Counted from the first letter of the stretch, positions 6,257 to 12,656 are shown. The stretch: 14,179 bases of DNA from Candidatus Uhrbacteria bacterium (GCA_016866635.1 VGLT01000007.1:1-14179), one strand, 5' to 3'. Notes: generated from the sequence alone by a model not told the origin. Numbers and translations are program-made.

Positions 6257-7447
6257 ATGGCAGACAAATTCAATCGTACAAAACCACACGTCAACATCGG
6301 CACCATTGGCCACGTTGACCACGGTAAGACCACCACCACGGCGGCTATTTTGTCCGTGTTGGGTGCTCATGGCATGACGGCTCAGACCAAGGGCGTTGAT
6401 GATTTGGACAAGGCTCCAGAATCAAAAGCTCGTGGGATCACCATTGCGACCGCTCATACGGAATACGAATCTGAAAAGCGTCACTATGCTCACGTTGACT
6501 GTCCAGGTCACGCGGACTACATCAAGAACATGATTACGGGTGCCGCTCAGATGGATGGTGCGATTTTGGTTGTGTCTGCCACGGATGGTCCAATGCCTCA
6601 GACGCGTGAGCACATTTTGCTTGCTCGCCAAGTCGGTGTGCCTGCGATCGTCGTGTTTTTGAACAAAGTTGATATGGTCGAGGATGTGGAATTGATCGAC
6701 TTGGTCGAACAAGAGATCCGCGATTTGTTGAAGAAATACGAATTTGATGGTGATAACACCCCCATCATCCGCGGTTCTGGTTTAAAGGCGCTACAAAATC
6801 CAAAGGATGAGGCAGCGGCCAAGCCAATCTTGGACTTGATTAAGGCTTGTGATGATTTTATTCCAGAGCCAGTGCGTGAAACGGACAAGCCATTCTTGAT
6901 GCCTGTCGAAGACGTGTTCTCGATTGAAGGTCGTGGCACGGTCGTGACCGGTCGTATCGAGCGTGGACAGATCAAGATCAACGAAGAAGTAGAAATCGTT
7001 GGTTTGGGAGAAACCCGCAAGACCGTTGTGACCGGTATTGAAATGTTCAACAAGCAGCTTGACTCCGGTTTGGCTGGTGACAACGCCGGCTTGTTGCTCC
7101 GTGGTACCAAGAAAGATGAAATCGAACGCGGCATGGTCTTGGCAAAAGCAGGATCCATCACCCCTCACACCGAATTTGAAGCAGAGGTGTACGCGCTGAC
7201 CAAAGAAGAAGGTGGTCGCCACAAGCCATTTGTGACCGGCTACAAACCACAGTTCTACATCCGTACCACAGACGTGACCGGTGAAGTCAAACTTCCAGAA
7301 TCGGTCGCCATGGTGCAGCCAGGTGACACGGTCAAAATGAACGTCACACTGATCACCCCCGTTGCCATGGAAGAGAAGATGCGCTTCGCCATCCGTGAAG
7401 GTGGTAAGACCGTTGGTGCCGGTGTGGTAACGAAGATCATAAAATAA
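6257..7447 (+). CDS. tuf: Elongation factor Tu
   Basis: EF-Tu carries aminoacyl-tRNA to the ribosomal A site as a GTP complex. The 396-aa protein is complete: P-loop GHVDHGKT (18-25), switch I KARGITI, DCPGH (81-85, with the catalytic-type His85), NKVD (136-139) and the GSGLKAL G5 segment. Domain II (GRGTVVTGRIERG) and domain III (FRTTDVTG-like IRTTDVTG; REGGKTVGAGVV at the C-terminus) are standard. The start is supported by MADKFNRTKPHVNIGTIGH aligning with known EF-Tu. No Shine-Dalgarno is present; the bases before ATG are CATACGT. It has its own promoter and heads the S10 cluster, separated from rpsJ by 96 nt holding a large hairpin. Confidence 0.99.
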   Translation: MADKFNRTKPHVNIGTIGHVDHGKTTTTAAILSVLGAHGMTAQTKGVDDLDKAPESKARGITIATAHTEYESEKRHYAHVDCPGHADYIKNMITGAAQMDGAILVVSATDGPMPQTREHILLARQVGVPAIVVFLNKVDMVEDVELIDLVEQEIRDLLKKYEFDGDNTPIIRGSGLKALQNPKDEAAAKPILDLIKACDDFIPEPVRETDKPFLMPVEDVFSIEGRGTVVTGRIERGQIKINEEVEIVGLGETRKTVVTGIEMFNKQLDSGLAGDNAGLLLRGTKKDEIERGMVLAKAGSITPHTEFEAEVYALTKEEGGRHKPFVTGYKPQFYIRTTDVTGEVKLPESVAMVQPGDTVKMNVTLITPVAMEEKMRFAIREGGKTVGAGVVTKIIK

Positions 7448-7458
7448 ATTATTATTAC

Positions 7459-7534
7459 GAGAGAGTTTCTCCACAGTCTCTCGCCGTCACCTCGGTGATG
7501 GCGAGGACCGTGTGGAGAATGCCATGGCTCTCTC
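7459..7534 (+). promoter_or_regulatory. Large hairpin leader upstream of rpsJ
   Basis: Nested complementary blocks form one long imperfect stem: GAGAGAG (7459-7465) with CTCTCTC (7528-7534), TTCTCCACA (7467-7475) with TGTGGAGAA (7511-7519), GTC (7476-7478) with GAC (7506-7508), and CTCGCCGTCAC (7480-7490) with GTGATGGCGAG (7495-7505, one G-U), capped by a CTCG tetraloop. About 30 pairs in total. No T-run follows, so it is not a simple terminator. It ends 9 nt before the rpsJ ATG. Its position matches that of the regulated S10 leader in other bacteria, or it may be a double-strand RNase processing site between tuf and rpsJ. Confidence 0.8.
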
Positions 7535-7543
7535 ACGACACAC

Positions 7544-7927
7544 ATGTCCACTGACATAAAAACCTCCGCCAAAGGCGGATCCGTCTCCGGCGGAAAAAGT
7601 GCCACTTCAAAAGAGGTAACTTCCTCCCACCGCGTCCGTATCAAGATCCGTGCGTATGATCATAAAATCATTGATCAAGCAACGCGTACCATTCTTGAAA
7701 CCGCAGAACGCACAGGAGTAAAAGTGGTTGGTCCCGTTCCTCTCCCAACGGAGAAAAAGAAATGGACCGTCAACCGTTCGACGTTTGTTCACAAGAATGC
7801 GCGCGAACAGTTTGAAATGCGTATTCACAAGCGCATTGTGGACATCCTCGACCCAAACCCAAAGACCATCGACGCACTCACGTCTTTGAATCTTCCCGCG
7901 GGTGTGGATGTGGAAATTAAGATGTAG
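7544..7927 (+). CDS. rpsJ: 30S ribosomal protein S10 with N-terminal extension
   Basis: S10 is a 30S head protein and, in many bacteria, the NusE partner of NusB in antitermination. The S10 domain starts near residue 29 (HRVRIKIRAYDHKIIDQAT) and includes GPVPLPTEKKKWTV, HKNAREQFEMRIHKRIVDI and the C-terminal LPAGVDVEIKM. Ahead of it is an extension of about 28 residues rich in Ser, Gly and Lys, absent from the roughly 103-residue E. coli protein. No ATG, GTG or TTG occurs in frame between the first ATG and the domain, so the extension is probably real. Its DNA contains inverted repeats (TCCGCC-AAA-GGCGGA at 7565-7579, GGCGGA again at 7589-7594). The gene is flanked by unusually long spacers on both sides. 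Confidence 0.96.
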   Translation: MSTDIKTSAKGGSVSGGKSATSKEVTSSHRVRIKIRAYDHKIIDQATRTILETAERTGVKVVGPVPLPTEKKKWTVNRSTFVHKNAREQFEMRIHKRIVDILDPNPKTIDALTSLNLPAGVDVEIKM

Positions 7928-8068
7928 ACCGTTGGTTCATTTCATTTTCAGGAGTAAGTTGTCGTCCACTCGGCTGTCACGAATGTTTGGACAAACCATC
8001 ATTAGCGAATGATGTGTCATGACATAACCTCCTTACGCTTTTGTTCAGATGTTCCGCTCGCTCAGAAG

Positions 8069-8114
8069 CCAGAAGGTTGACGATGCATATTTCGTCGCAA
8101 GCCTTCTGGTTTTT
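8069..8114 (+). terminator. Terminator-like hairpin (possible attenuator) before rplC
   Basis: CCAGAAGG (8069-8076) pairs perfectly with CCTTCTGG (8102-8109), an inner stem pairs GACGA (8079-8083) with TCGTC (8092-8096), and TTTTT (8110-8114) follows directly. This is a textbook intrinsic terminator shape. No promoter is evident between it and rplC, so if it acted constitutively the S10 cluster would be cut off; conditional attenuation is the likelier reading. Confidence 0.7.
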
Positions 8115-8118
8115 CAAA

Positions 8119-8133
8119 CCCCGTAGCACGGGG
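8119..8133 (+). repeat. GC-rich palindromic hairpin
   Basis: CCCCGT (8119-8124) and ACGGGG (8128-8133) form a perfect 6-bp stem with loop AGC, 4 nt after the terminator T-run. It may be part of the leader RNA or a dispersed palindromic repeat; one window cannot tell. Confidence 0.6.
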
Positions 8134-8171
8134 CAAGCCAGATCTATTCAGCGACCAATCCGAAACTCATT

Positions 8172-8774
8172 ATGAAATTCATTCTCGGAAAAAAACTCGA
8201 GATGTCGCAAGTGTATCAACCGGATGGAACCATCGTTCCGGTGACGCTCGTGCAGGCAGGTCCGTGTGTCGTGACGCAAGTCAAGACAGACGAAACAGAC
8301 GGCTATGTGGCCGTCCAGGTTGGATTTATGCCAGCCAAGAAATTGTCCAAGCCAGAAGCCGGTCACTTAAAGGATTTGTCACTCCTCCGTCATTTGCGTG
8401 AGTTTCGTGTGGAGGGTGAGCTCGCGCAAAAGCGTGGAGATGTCATCGAGGCTACGAGTTTTCAGCCAGGGGAGATGGTTCATGTTTCCGGAACATCAAA
8501 AGGAAAAGGATTTCAGGGTGTGGTCAAACGTCATCACTTTCATGGACATCCAACGTCTCATGGTCACAAGGACCAGACGCGTATGCCAGGTTCGATCGGA
8601 GCCGGTGGAGTGCAGCACGTCTTAAAAGGCCGCCGCATGGCAGGTCACATGGGTGATGAGCGCGTGACGGTTAAAAATTTGAAAATTGTGGAAGTGCGTG
8701 ACGGTGGAATTATCGCCTTAAAAGGCGCGGTTCCAGGAGCACGCAATGCCATTCTTGAAATTGTGACCGTCTAA
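8172..8774 (+). CDS. rplC: 50S ribosomal protein L3
   Basis: L3 is an early-assembly 23S-binding protein whose long loop reaches toward the peptidyl transferase centre. The 200-aa product has the usual opening (MKFILGKKLEMSQVY), the central VSGTSKGKGFQGVVKRH, and HGHKDQTRMPGSIGAG followed by KGRRMAGHMG, the conserved loop region. It ends with LKGAVPGARN. Length is normal. The ATG is preceded by CTCATT with no Shine-Dalgarno. It is the first gene after the 244-nt structured spacer, so its transcription probably depends on read-through of the upstream terminator-like hairpin. rplD begins 5 nt downstream. Confidence 0.98.
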   Translation: MKFILGKKLEMSQVYQPDGTIVPVTLVQAGPCVVTQVKTDETDGYVAVQVGFMPAKKLSKPEAGHLKDLSLLRHLREFRVEGELAQKRGDVIEATSFQPGEMVHVSGTSKGKGFQGVVKRHHFHGHPTSHGHKDQTRMPGSIGAGGVQHVLKGRRMAGHMGDERVTVKNLKIVEVRDGGIIALKGAVPGARNAILEIVTV

Positions 8775-8779
8775 ACGAT

Positions 8780-9406
8780 ATGCCAACTATTTCCATTTAC
8801 AATCAAGAAGGCAAACACGTGGGCGAGATGAACCTCTCGGACGCGATTTTTGGTGTGAAAGCAGATGCACACTTGGTGCACGAGGTCGTGGTGGCTCAGC
8901 GTAACAATGCGCGCCGTACGGTTGCCTCAACCAAGACACGTGGAGAAGTGCGCGGTGGTGGAAAAAAGCCATGGAAGCAAAAGGGCACAGGCCGCGCGCG
9001 TCAAGGCTCGATCCGTTCCCCGCAGTGGGTGGGTGGTGGAATCGTGTTTGGTCCAAATCGCGAACGCAATTTTTCACAAAAGATCAACAAGAAAACAAAG
9101 CAGAAGGCGTTGTTCATGGCATTGTCCGATAAGCTCGCAGGGAAACAGGTGTGTGCATTGGAATCGATTGCCACAGAACCAGCCAAGACAAAAGTATTAG
9201 CCAAAACCATCAAGCAATTACCTGTGGGAAAGACGACCTTGCTCGTGTCAGCAGGATCCAGTCCGCTGTTGGCCCGCATGACGTACAACCTGCCTCACGT
9301 GAAATTGGTGACGGCGGGCTCACTCAATATTCTTGATGTCTTGCAGTATCGCTCGATCGTATTCTTGAAAGATGCGGTTCCGGCGTTTGAAAAGATTTAC
9401 GCATAA
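8780..9406 (+). CDS. rplD: 50S ribosomal protein L4
   Basis: L4 is a 23S-binding assembly protein whose extended loop lines the exit tunnel. In E. coli it also represses its own S10 operon through the leader RNA. The 208-aa product shows the loop from about residue 42 to 95 (RRTVASTKTRGEVRGGGKKP, KQKGTGRARQGSIRSPQWVGGG, FGP) and the C-terminal NILDVLQYRSIVFLKDAV segment. Length is normal. It follows rplC by 5 nt and precedes rplW with the spacer TCCT. The two structured spacers flanking rpsJ are plausible targets if L4 autoregulation exists here, but this is not shown by the sequence. Confidence 0.98.
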   Translation: MPTISIYNQEGKHVGEMNLSDAIFGVKADAHLVHEVVVAQRNNARRTVASTKTRGEVRGGGKKPWKQKGTGRARQGSIRSPQWVGGGIVFGPNRERNFSQKINKKTKQKALFMALSDKLAGKQVCALESIATEPAKTKVLAKTIKQLPVGKTTLLVSAGSSPLLARMTYNLPHVKLVTAGSLNILDVLQYRSIVFLKDAVPAFEKIYA

Positions 9407-9410
9407 TCCT

Positions 9411-9839
9411 ATGGCTTTTTTTGATCGATTTCGCAAAAAGACCAATGCCCCTGCTTCAAAAAAGCAGGAAGAGGTCATGTCCAAAGAGTTAGAAGCCGTG
9501 AAAAAGACCACGAATACGGATGGAGCGGTGCTTCTGAAACCAACAGGAACGGCTGATCGTGCGTTTCATGTTTTGCGTCGTCCGCATGTCAGTGAAAAAG
9601 CGGCGCGCCTGACTGAAGCGGGCACCTATGTGTTTGATGTGCGAGTAGATGCCGAAAAAATCGCGATCAAAAAAGCCGTGGAGTCTTTGTACAAGGTGCA
9701 TGTGGTCGGGATCCGCACCATTCGTCATGCGGGGAAACCGGTGTATCGCGGTCGCCGCGCGGGAGCACGACAGACCTGGAAAAAGGCACTTGTCACATTG
9801 AAGAAAGGCCAAAAAATTGATTTGTACGAAGGTGTCTAA
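9411..9839 (+). CDS. rplW: 50S ribosomal protein L23 with N-terminal extension
   Basis: L23 sits at the exit of the nascent-chain tunnel and is the docking site for trigger factor, signal recognition particle and the Sec translocon. The conserved domain begins near residue 53 (HVLRRPHVSEKA) and includes YVFDVRVDAEKIAIKKAVE and VGIRTIRHAGKP. It is preceded by about 50 extra residues beginning MAFFDRFRKKTN, followed by a charged linker. The total of 142 aa compares with about 100 in E. coli. ATG 9411 is chosen because it directly follows the TAA-TCCT junction seen at other genes; an upstream in-frame ATG (9372) overlaps rplD, and an internal ATG lies at 9477. Confidence 0.96.
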   Translation: MAFFDRFRKKTNAPASKKQEEVMSKELEAVKKTTNTDGAVLLKPTGTADRAFHVLRRPHVSEKAARLTEAGTYVFDVRVDAEKIAIKKAVESLYKVHVVGIRTIRHAGKPVYRGRRAGARQTWKKALVTLKKGQKIDLYEGV

Positions 9840-9850
9840 TCTCTCCTCCT

Positions 9851-10690
9851 ATGCCTATTAAACAATACCGTCCCGTGACCAAAGGGCGCCGACTCTCCTC
9901 GGTGCAGGATTTTTCTGATATCACGCGTACAACGCCGGAGAAGAGCTTGATTACCATTCGCAAGGAATATGCCGGACGCACCAAGGGTAAGATCACCGTG
10001 CGTCATCAAGGCGGGGGACACAAAAAGTTTTTGCGTGAAGTGGATTTTATCCGTGCGCGATACGACATTCCTGCCAAGGTTGACTCGATTGAATACGATC
10101 CAAATCGCGGTGCGCGTATCGGCATGTTGATTTATAAAGATGGAGTGAAGAGTTACATGTTGATGCCGGATGGATTAAAGGTAGGCGACACGGTGATGTC
10201 TTCACAAACAGAAGCAGAAATTTCCGTGGGCAACCGTTTGCCGCTAGGAAAAATTCCGGTCGGTACGTTTATCCACGCGGTTGAGTTAACCCCAGGCAAA
10301 GGGGCGCAGTTGGCGCGTGGAGCGGGTGTATCGATTGAATTTATGGCCATCGAAGGCGATATGGCGACTCTGCGTTTGCCATCCGGTGAAGTGCGCCGTG
10401 TGCCTCGCGGATGTATGGCGACCATCGGGACCGTCTCGAACCCAGACTGGCATCTCGTGCGTTGGGGGAAAGCCGGTCGTATGCGTCATCGCGGTATTCG
10501 TCCAACCGTACGTGGAAAGGTGATGAACCCAGTTGATCACCCACACGGTGGAGGTGAAGGAAAACATCCTATTGGAATGAAGTATGCAAAGACCAAATGG
10601 GGCAAGCACGCGCTTGGTGTGAAGACGCGTCGCAAACAGCAATCCTCTGATCGTCACATCTTAACGCGCCGTCACGGCAAACCTCTCTAA
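9851..10690 (+). CDS. rplB: 50S ribosomal protein L2
   Basis: L2 is a core large-subunit protein needed for subunit association and peptidyl transferase function. The 279-aa product has normal length and shows KYRPVTKGRR-like opening (KQYRPVTKGRRLSS), GKITVRHQGGGHKKFLREVD, YDPNRGARIG, the PGKGAQLARGAG segment and RPTVRGKVMNPVDHPHGGGEG, with the invariant His-rich loop at His230/His232. The C-terminus is basic. It lies 11 nt after rplW; the spacer TCTCTCCTCCT is pure pyrimidine and contains no Shine-Dalgarno. Confidence 0.98.
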   Translation: MPIKQYRPVTKGRRLSSVQDFSDITRTTPEKSLITIRKEYAGRTKGKITVRHQGGGHKKFLREVDFIRARYDIPAKVDSIEYDPNRGARIGMLIYKDGVKSYMLMPDGLKVGDTVMSSQTEAEISVGNRLPLGKIPVGTFIHAVELTPGKGAQLARGAGVSIEFMAIEGDMATLRLPSGEVRRVPRGCMATIGTVSNPDWHLVRWGKAGRMRHRGIRPTVRGKVMNPVDHPHGGGEGKHPIGMKYAKTKWGKHALGVKTRRKQQSSDRHILTRRHGKPL

Positions 10691-10696
10691 ACCTCT

Positions 10697-11032
10697 ATGT
10701 CTCGAAGTCTTAAAAAGGGCCCCTTTACCGATGCCAAACTGCTCGCAAAAGTGCAGAAGCTTGGTGCAGGGAGCAAAACCATCATCAAAACATGGTCACG
10801 CGCTTCCACGATCACGCCAGAAATGGTGGGGATGACGTTTGGTGTTCACAATGGCCGTGTGCACATGCCTGTATTTGTGGTCGAGAACATGGTGGGTCAT
10901 AAACTGGGAGAATTTGCTCCAACCCGCAAGTTTGTCCGTCATGGTGGCAAGATGCAGAAAACGCTCGAGACTCCAGCAGCTGCGCCCGCTGGCGGATCAG
11001 CGGCAGCACCAGCGGCTCCAGCCAAAAAATAA
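10697..11032 (+). CDS. rpsS: 30S ribosomal protein S19 with Ala/Pro-rich tail
   Basis: S19 is a 30S head protein contacting S13 and the A-site region. The domain is standard: MSRSLKKGPFTDAKLLAKV, KTWSRASTITPEMVGMTFGVHNG, and GEFAPTRKFVRHGGK. After residue 90 comes a low-complexity tail of about 21 residues rich in Ala and Pro and ending in two lysines, which brings the protein to 111 aa against about 92 in E. coli. The tail is likely disordered. The gene is 6 nt after rplB (spacer ACCTCT) and 3 nt before rplV. Confidence 0.97.
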   Translation: MSRSLKKGPFTDAKLLAKVQKLGAGSKTIIKTWSRASTITPEMVGMTFGVHNGRVHMPVFVVENMVGHKLGEFAPTRKFVRHGGKMQKTLETPAAAPAGGSAAAPAAPAKK

Positions 11033-11035
11033 TCT

Positions 11036-11476
11036 ATGGATATTCACGCTTCTCTCCGCATGTTACGCATGTCACCTCGCAAAGTGCGCTTGGTGATCGA
11101 TGCGATTCGTGGTTTGTCTGCTGAACGAGCAGAAACACTTTTGCAGTTCATGAAAAAGGATGCAGCCGAGCCTGTTCTCAAATTGCTGCGCTCTGCCATG
11201 GCAAACGCGGAACACAATTTTCAACTCAAACGTGGTGATTTGATGGTCAAGTTTATCGTGGCAGATGGTGGACCAACGCTGAAGCGTTTTCAGCCACGCG
11301 CGTTTGGTCGCGGAGCCCCGATTCGTAAGCGCACAACCCACATTTCTTTGATTTTGGCTCCAAAGAGCGAAGTGAAAGAACCAAGATCCAAAGTGAAAGA
11401 GTCAAGATCCAAGACACCAAGAACCAAGAGAGATACAGAGAAGCAAACTAAACACGTTGAGCCAGTTAATAGCTAA
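11036..11476 (+). CDS. rplV: 50S ribosomal protein L22 with repeat-encoded basic tail
   Basis: L22 binds several 23S domains, and its beta-hairpin (about residues 80-100, GPTLKRFQPRAFGRGAPIRK) lines the exit tunnel. The domain is normal, beginning LRMSPRKVRLVID and ending THISLIL near residue 107. Beyond this is a tail of about 37 residues, very rich in Lys, Arg, Ser and Glu and containing the near-repeats SEVKEPR, SKVKESR and SKTPRTK. The underlying DNA is a 21-bp tandem repeat with 7-bp substructure (see the repeat at 11371-11412). The total is 146 aa against about 110 in E. coli. Only 3 nt separate it from rpsS, and TCCT separates it from rpsC. Confidence 0.96.
   Translation: MDIHASLRMLRMSPRKVRLVIDAIRGLSAERAETLLQFMKKDAAEPVLKLLRSAMANAEHNFQLKRGDLMVKFIVADGGPTLKRFQPRAFGRGAPIRKRTTHISLILAPKSEVKEPRSKVKESRSKTPRTKRDTEKQTKHVEPVNS
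11371..11412 (+). repeat. 21-bp tandem repeat with heptamer substructure inside rplV
   Basis: Two 21-bp copies start at 11371 and 11392 and differ at only two positions (AC versus GT). Each resolves into 7-bp units of the form GAxxCAA or AGTGAAA, and degenerate units continue past 11412 (GACACCA, AGAACCA). Because 21 is three heptamers and seven codons, the reading frame is kept and the protein gains a 7-residue repeat. Confidence 0.8.
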
Positions 11477-11480
11477 TCCT

Positions 11481-12227
11481 ATGGGACACAAAGTTCATCC
11501 AATTGTATTTCGTCTCGGAACGACCACGACCTGGCCGGCGCGTTGGTTTGCTCGTGAAAAGACCTACCGCACTCAGCTCCGTCAGGACCTTGAGCTGCGA
11601 GATTTTTTGAAAAAGGAATTGAAAGAAGCCGCCGTCAACCGTGTAGAAATTGAACGTTCACGCGGTGCTTTGTCCATCGTGATCCGCACGGCGAAACCAG
11701 GATTAGTGATTGGTCGCTCCGGAACGGGGATCGAAGATTTGAAAAAGAAGTTGATGAAGAAATTTTTTCCAGCCAAGTCCAAGACCATGCAGATGAACGT
11801 GTCTGTGCAGGAAGTGGCACGACCATCCTTGGAAGCAAACTTGGTGTGTCAGGGAGTGATCCAAGAACTTGAACGCCGCATGCCGTTCCGTCGTGTGCTC
11901 AAGATGACGATCGAGCGTGTCAAAAAAGCCGGTGCACTTGGTGTGAAAATCGCTGTGTCTGGCCGTTTGAATGGCGCAGAAATCGCTCGTCGTGAGTGGT
12001 TGGGATGGGGAAAAATTCCTCTCACCAACTTGCGCGCGGATATTGATTACGCACAATCCTTTGCGCACACCATTGCCGGTTCTGTTGGGGTAAAGGTCTG
12101 GATTTATCGTGGTGATGTGTTTGAGCAAGATCGTTTGTCGCAATATCAACCAACCACCCCAGCGCGCGCAGGTCGCATGGGCGAGCGCGACGGTCGTCGT
12201 TCAGCGCGTGCCCCACAAGCTGTCTAA
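11481..12227 (+). CDS. rpsC: 30S ribosomal protein S3
   Basis: S3 is part of the mRNA entry site and the ribosomal helicase with S4 and S5. The 248-aa product opens MGHKVHPIVFRLG, contains a type II KH domain with the GxxG loop GRSG (78-81, in LVIGRSGTGIEDLKKK), and the C-terminal domain with VSGRLNGAEIARREW and GSVGVKVWIYRGDV. The end is Arg/Ala-rich. An in-frame TTG at 11457 overlaps rplV; ATG 11481 is chosen on homology and because it follows the TAA-TCCT junction. rplP starts 10 nt later. Confidence 0.98.
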   Translation: MGHKVHPIVFRLGTTTTWPARWFAREKTYRTQLRQDLELRDFLKKELKEAAVNRVEIERSRGALSIVIRTAKPGLVIGRSGTGIEDLKKKLMKKFFPAKSKTMQMNVSVQEVARPSLEANLVCQGVIQELERRMPFRRVLKMTIERVKKAGALGVKIAVSGRLNGAEIARREWLGWGKIPLTNLRADIDYAQSFAHTIAGSVGVKVWIYRGDVFEQDRLSQYQPTTPARAGRMGERDGRRSARAPQAV

Positions 12228-12237
12228 CTGAACTCCT

Positions 12238-12651
12238 ATGCTTACTCCAAAGAAAGTAAAACATCGTAAGTGGCACAAAGGTCGTGGCCGCAATATCCGT
12301 ATCGCTTCCGATAAGGTTGAGTTGGCATTTGGTTCGTATGGATTGAAAGCGGTGACTCCCGCATGGATGACAAGCCAACAGATTGAAGCCGCACGTCGCG
12401 TACTCACTCGCTATATTAAAAAGGGTGGCAAGATTTGGATCCGTATTTTTCCGGATAAACCGATTACCAAAAAGGGAAATGAAACCCCCATGGGTGCCGG
12501 AAAAGGTGCGGTGGATCATTATGTGGCCGTGGTGCGACCGGGGACCGTGCTCTTTGAAATGGACGGCATTCCATTTGATGAGGCAAAAAAAGCCCTGGAG
12601 AGCGCGGCCTATAAACTGGCGACGGTGTGTAAGTTTATTCATCAAGCGTAA
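12238..12651 (+). CDS. rplP: 50S ribosomal protein L16
   Basis: L16 is a late-assembling protein near the A-site tRNA elbow. The 137-aa product has normal length, starts MLTPKKVKHRKWHKGRGR, and shows FGSYGLKAVTPAWMTSQQIE, AARRVLTRYIKKGGKIWIR, and the PMGAGKGAVDHYVAVVRPG loop typical of L16 (usually MGKGKG). The C-terminus LESAAYKLATVCKF matches the family. The spacer upstream ends in CTCCT immediately before ATG. It is 5 nt upstream of rpmC. Confidence 0.98.
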   Translation: MLTPKKVKHRKWHKGRGRNIRIASDKVELAFGSYGLKAVTPAWMTSQQIEAARRVLTRYIKKGGKIWIRIFPDKPITKKGNETPMGAGKGAVDHYVAVVRPGTVLFEMDGIPFDEAKKALESAAYKLATVCKFIHQA

Positions 12652-12656
12652 TCCCT

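Larger units (their letters stand above)
7928..8171 (+). other. 244-nt structured spacer between rpsJ and rplC
   Basis: No convincing plus-strand gene is seen here, but the spacer is full of inverted repeats: GTTT/AAAC (7985-7996), CATCATT-AGCG-AATGATG (7997-8014), palindrome TGTCATGACA (8015-8024), a terminator-like hairpin (8069-8114) and CCCCGT-AGC-ACGGGG (8119-8133). AGGAG (7950-7954) can pair with CTCCT (8029-8033) to close the first domain. The gap is far longer than any other in the S10-spc run (3-15 nt). Likely an RNA control region for rplC and downstream genes. Confidence 0.6.

Noticed and set aside
6121..6318. Plus-strand open frame of 65 codons running into tuf
   Set aside because: It starts in the heptamer array, crosses the tuf promoter and overlaps the first 20 codons of tuf in another frame; the composition is not protein-like.
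6791..7474. Long antisense open frame (227 codons) opposite tuf
   Set aside because: It is a shadow of the strongly biased tuf coding sequence; its translation shows no domain and the sense strand is certain EF-Tu. The same applies to antisense frames at 6598-7161, 12022-12645 and 11703-12149.
9477..9479. Internal ATG as the true rplW start (upstream GGAAGAGG looks SD-like)
   Set aside because: The purine run is part of Glu/Lys codons and is very close to the ATG; ATG 9411 has the TAA-TCCT junction typical of this cluster. Not fully excluded.
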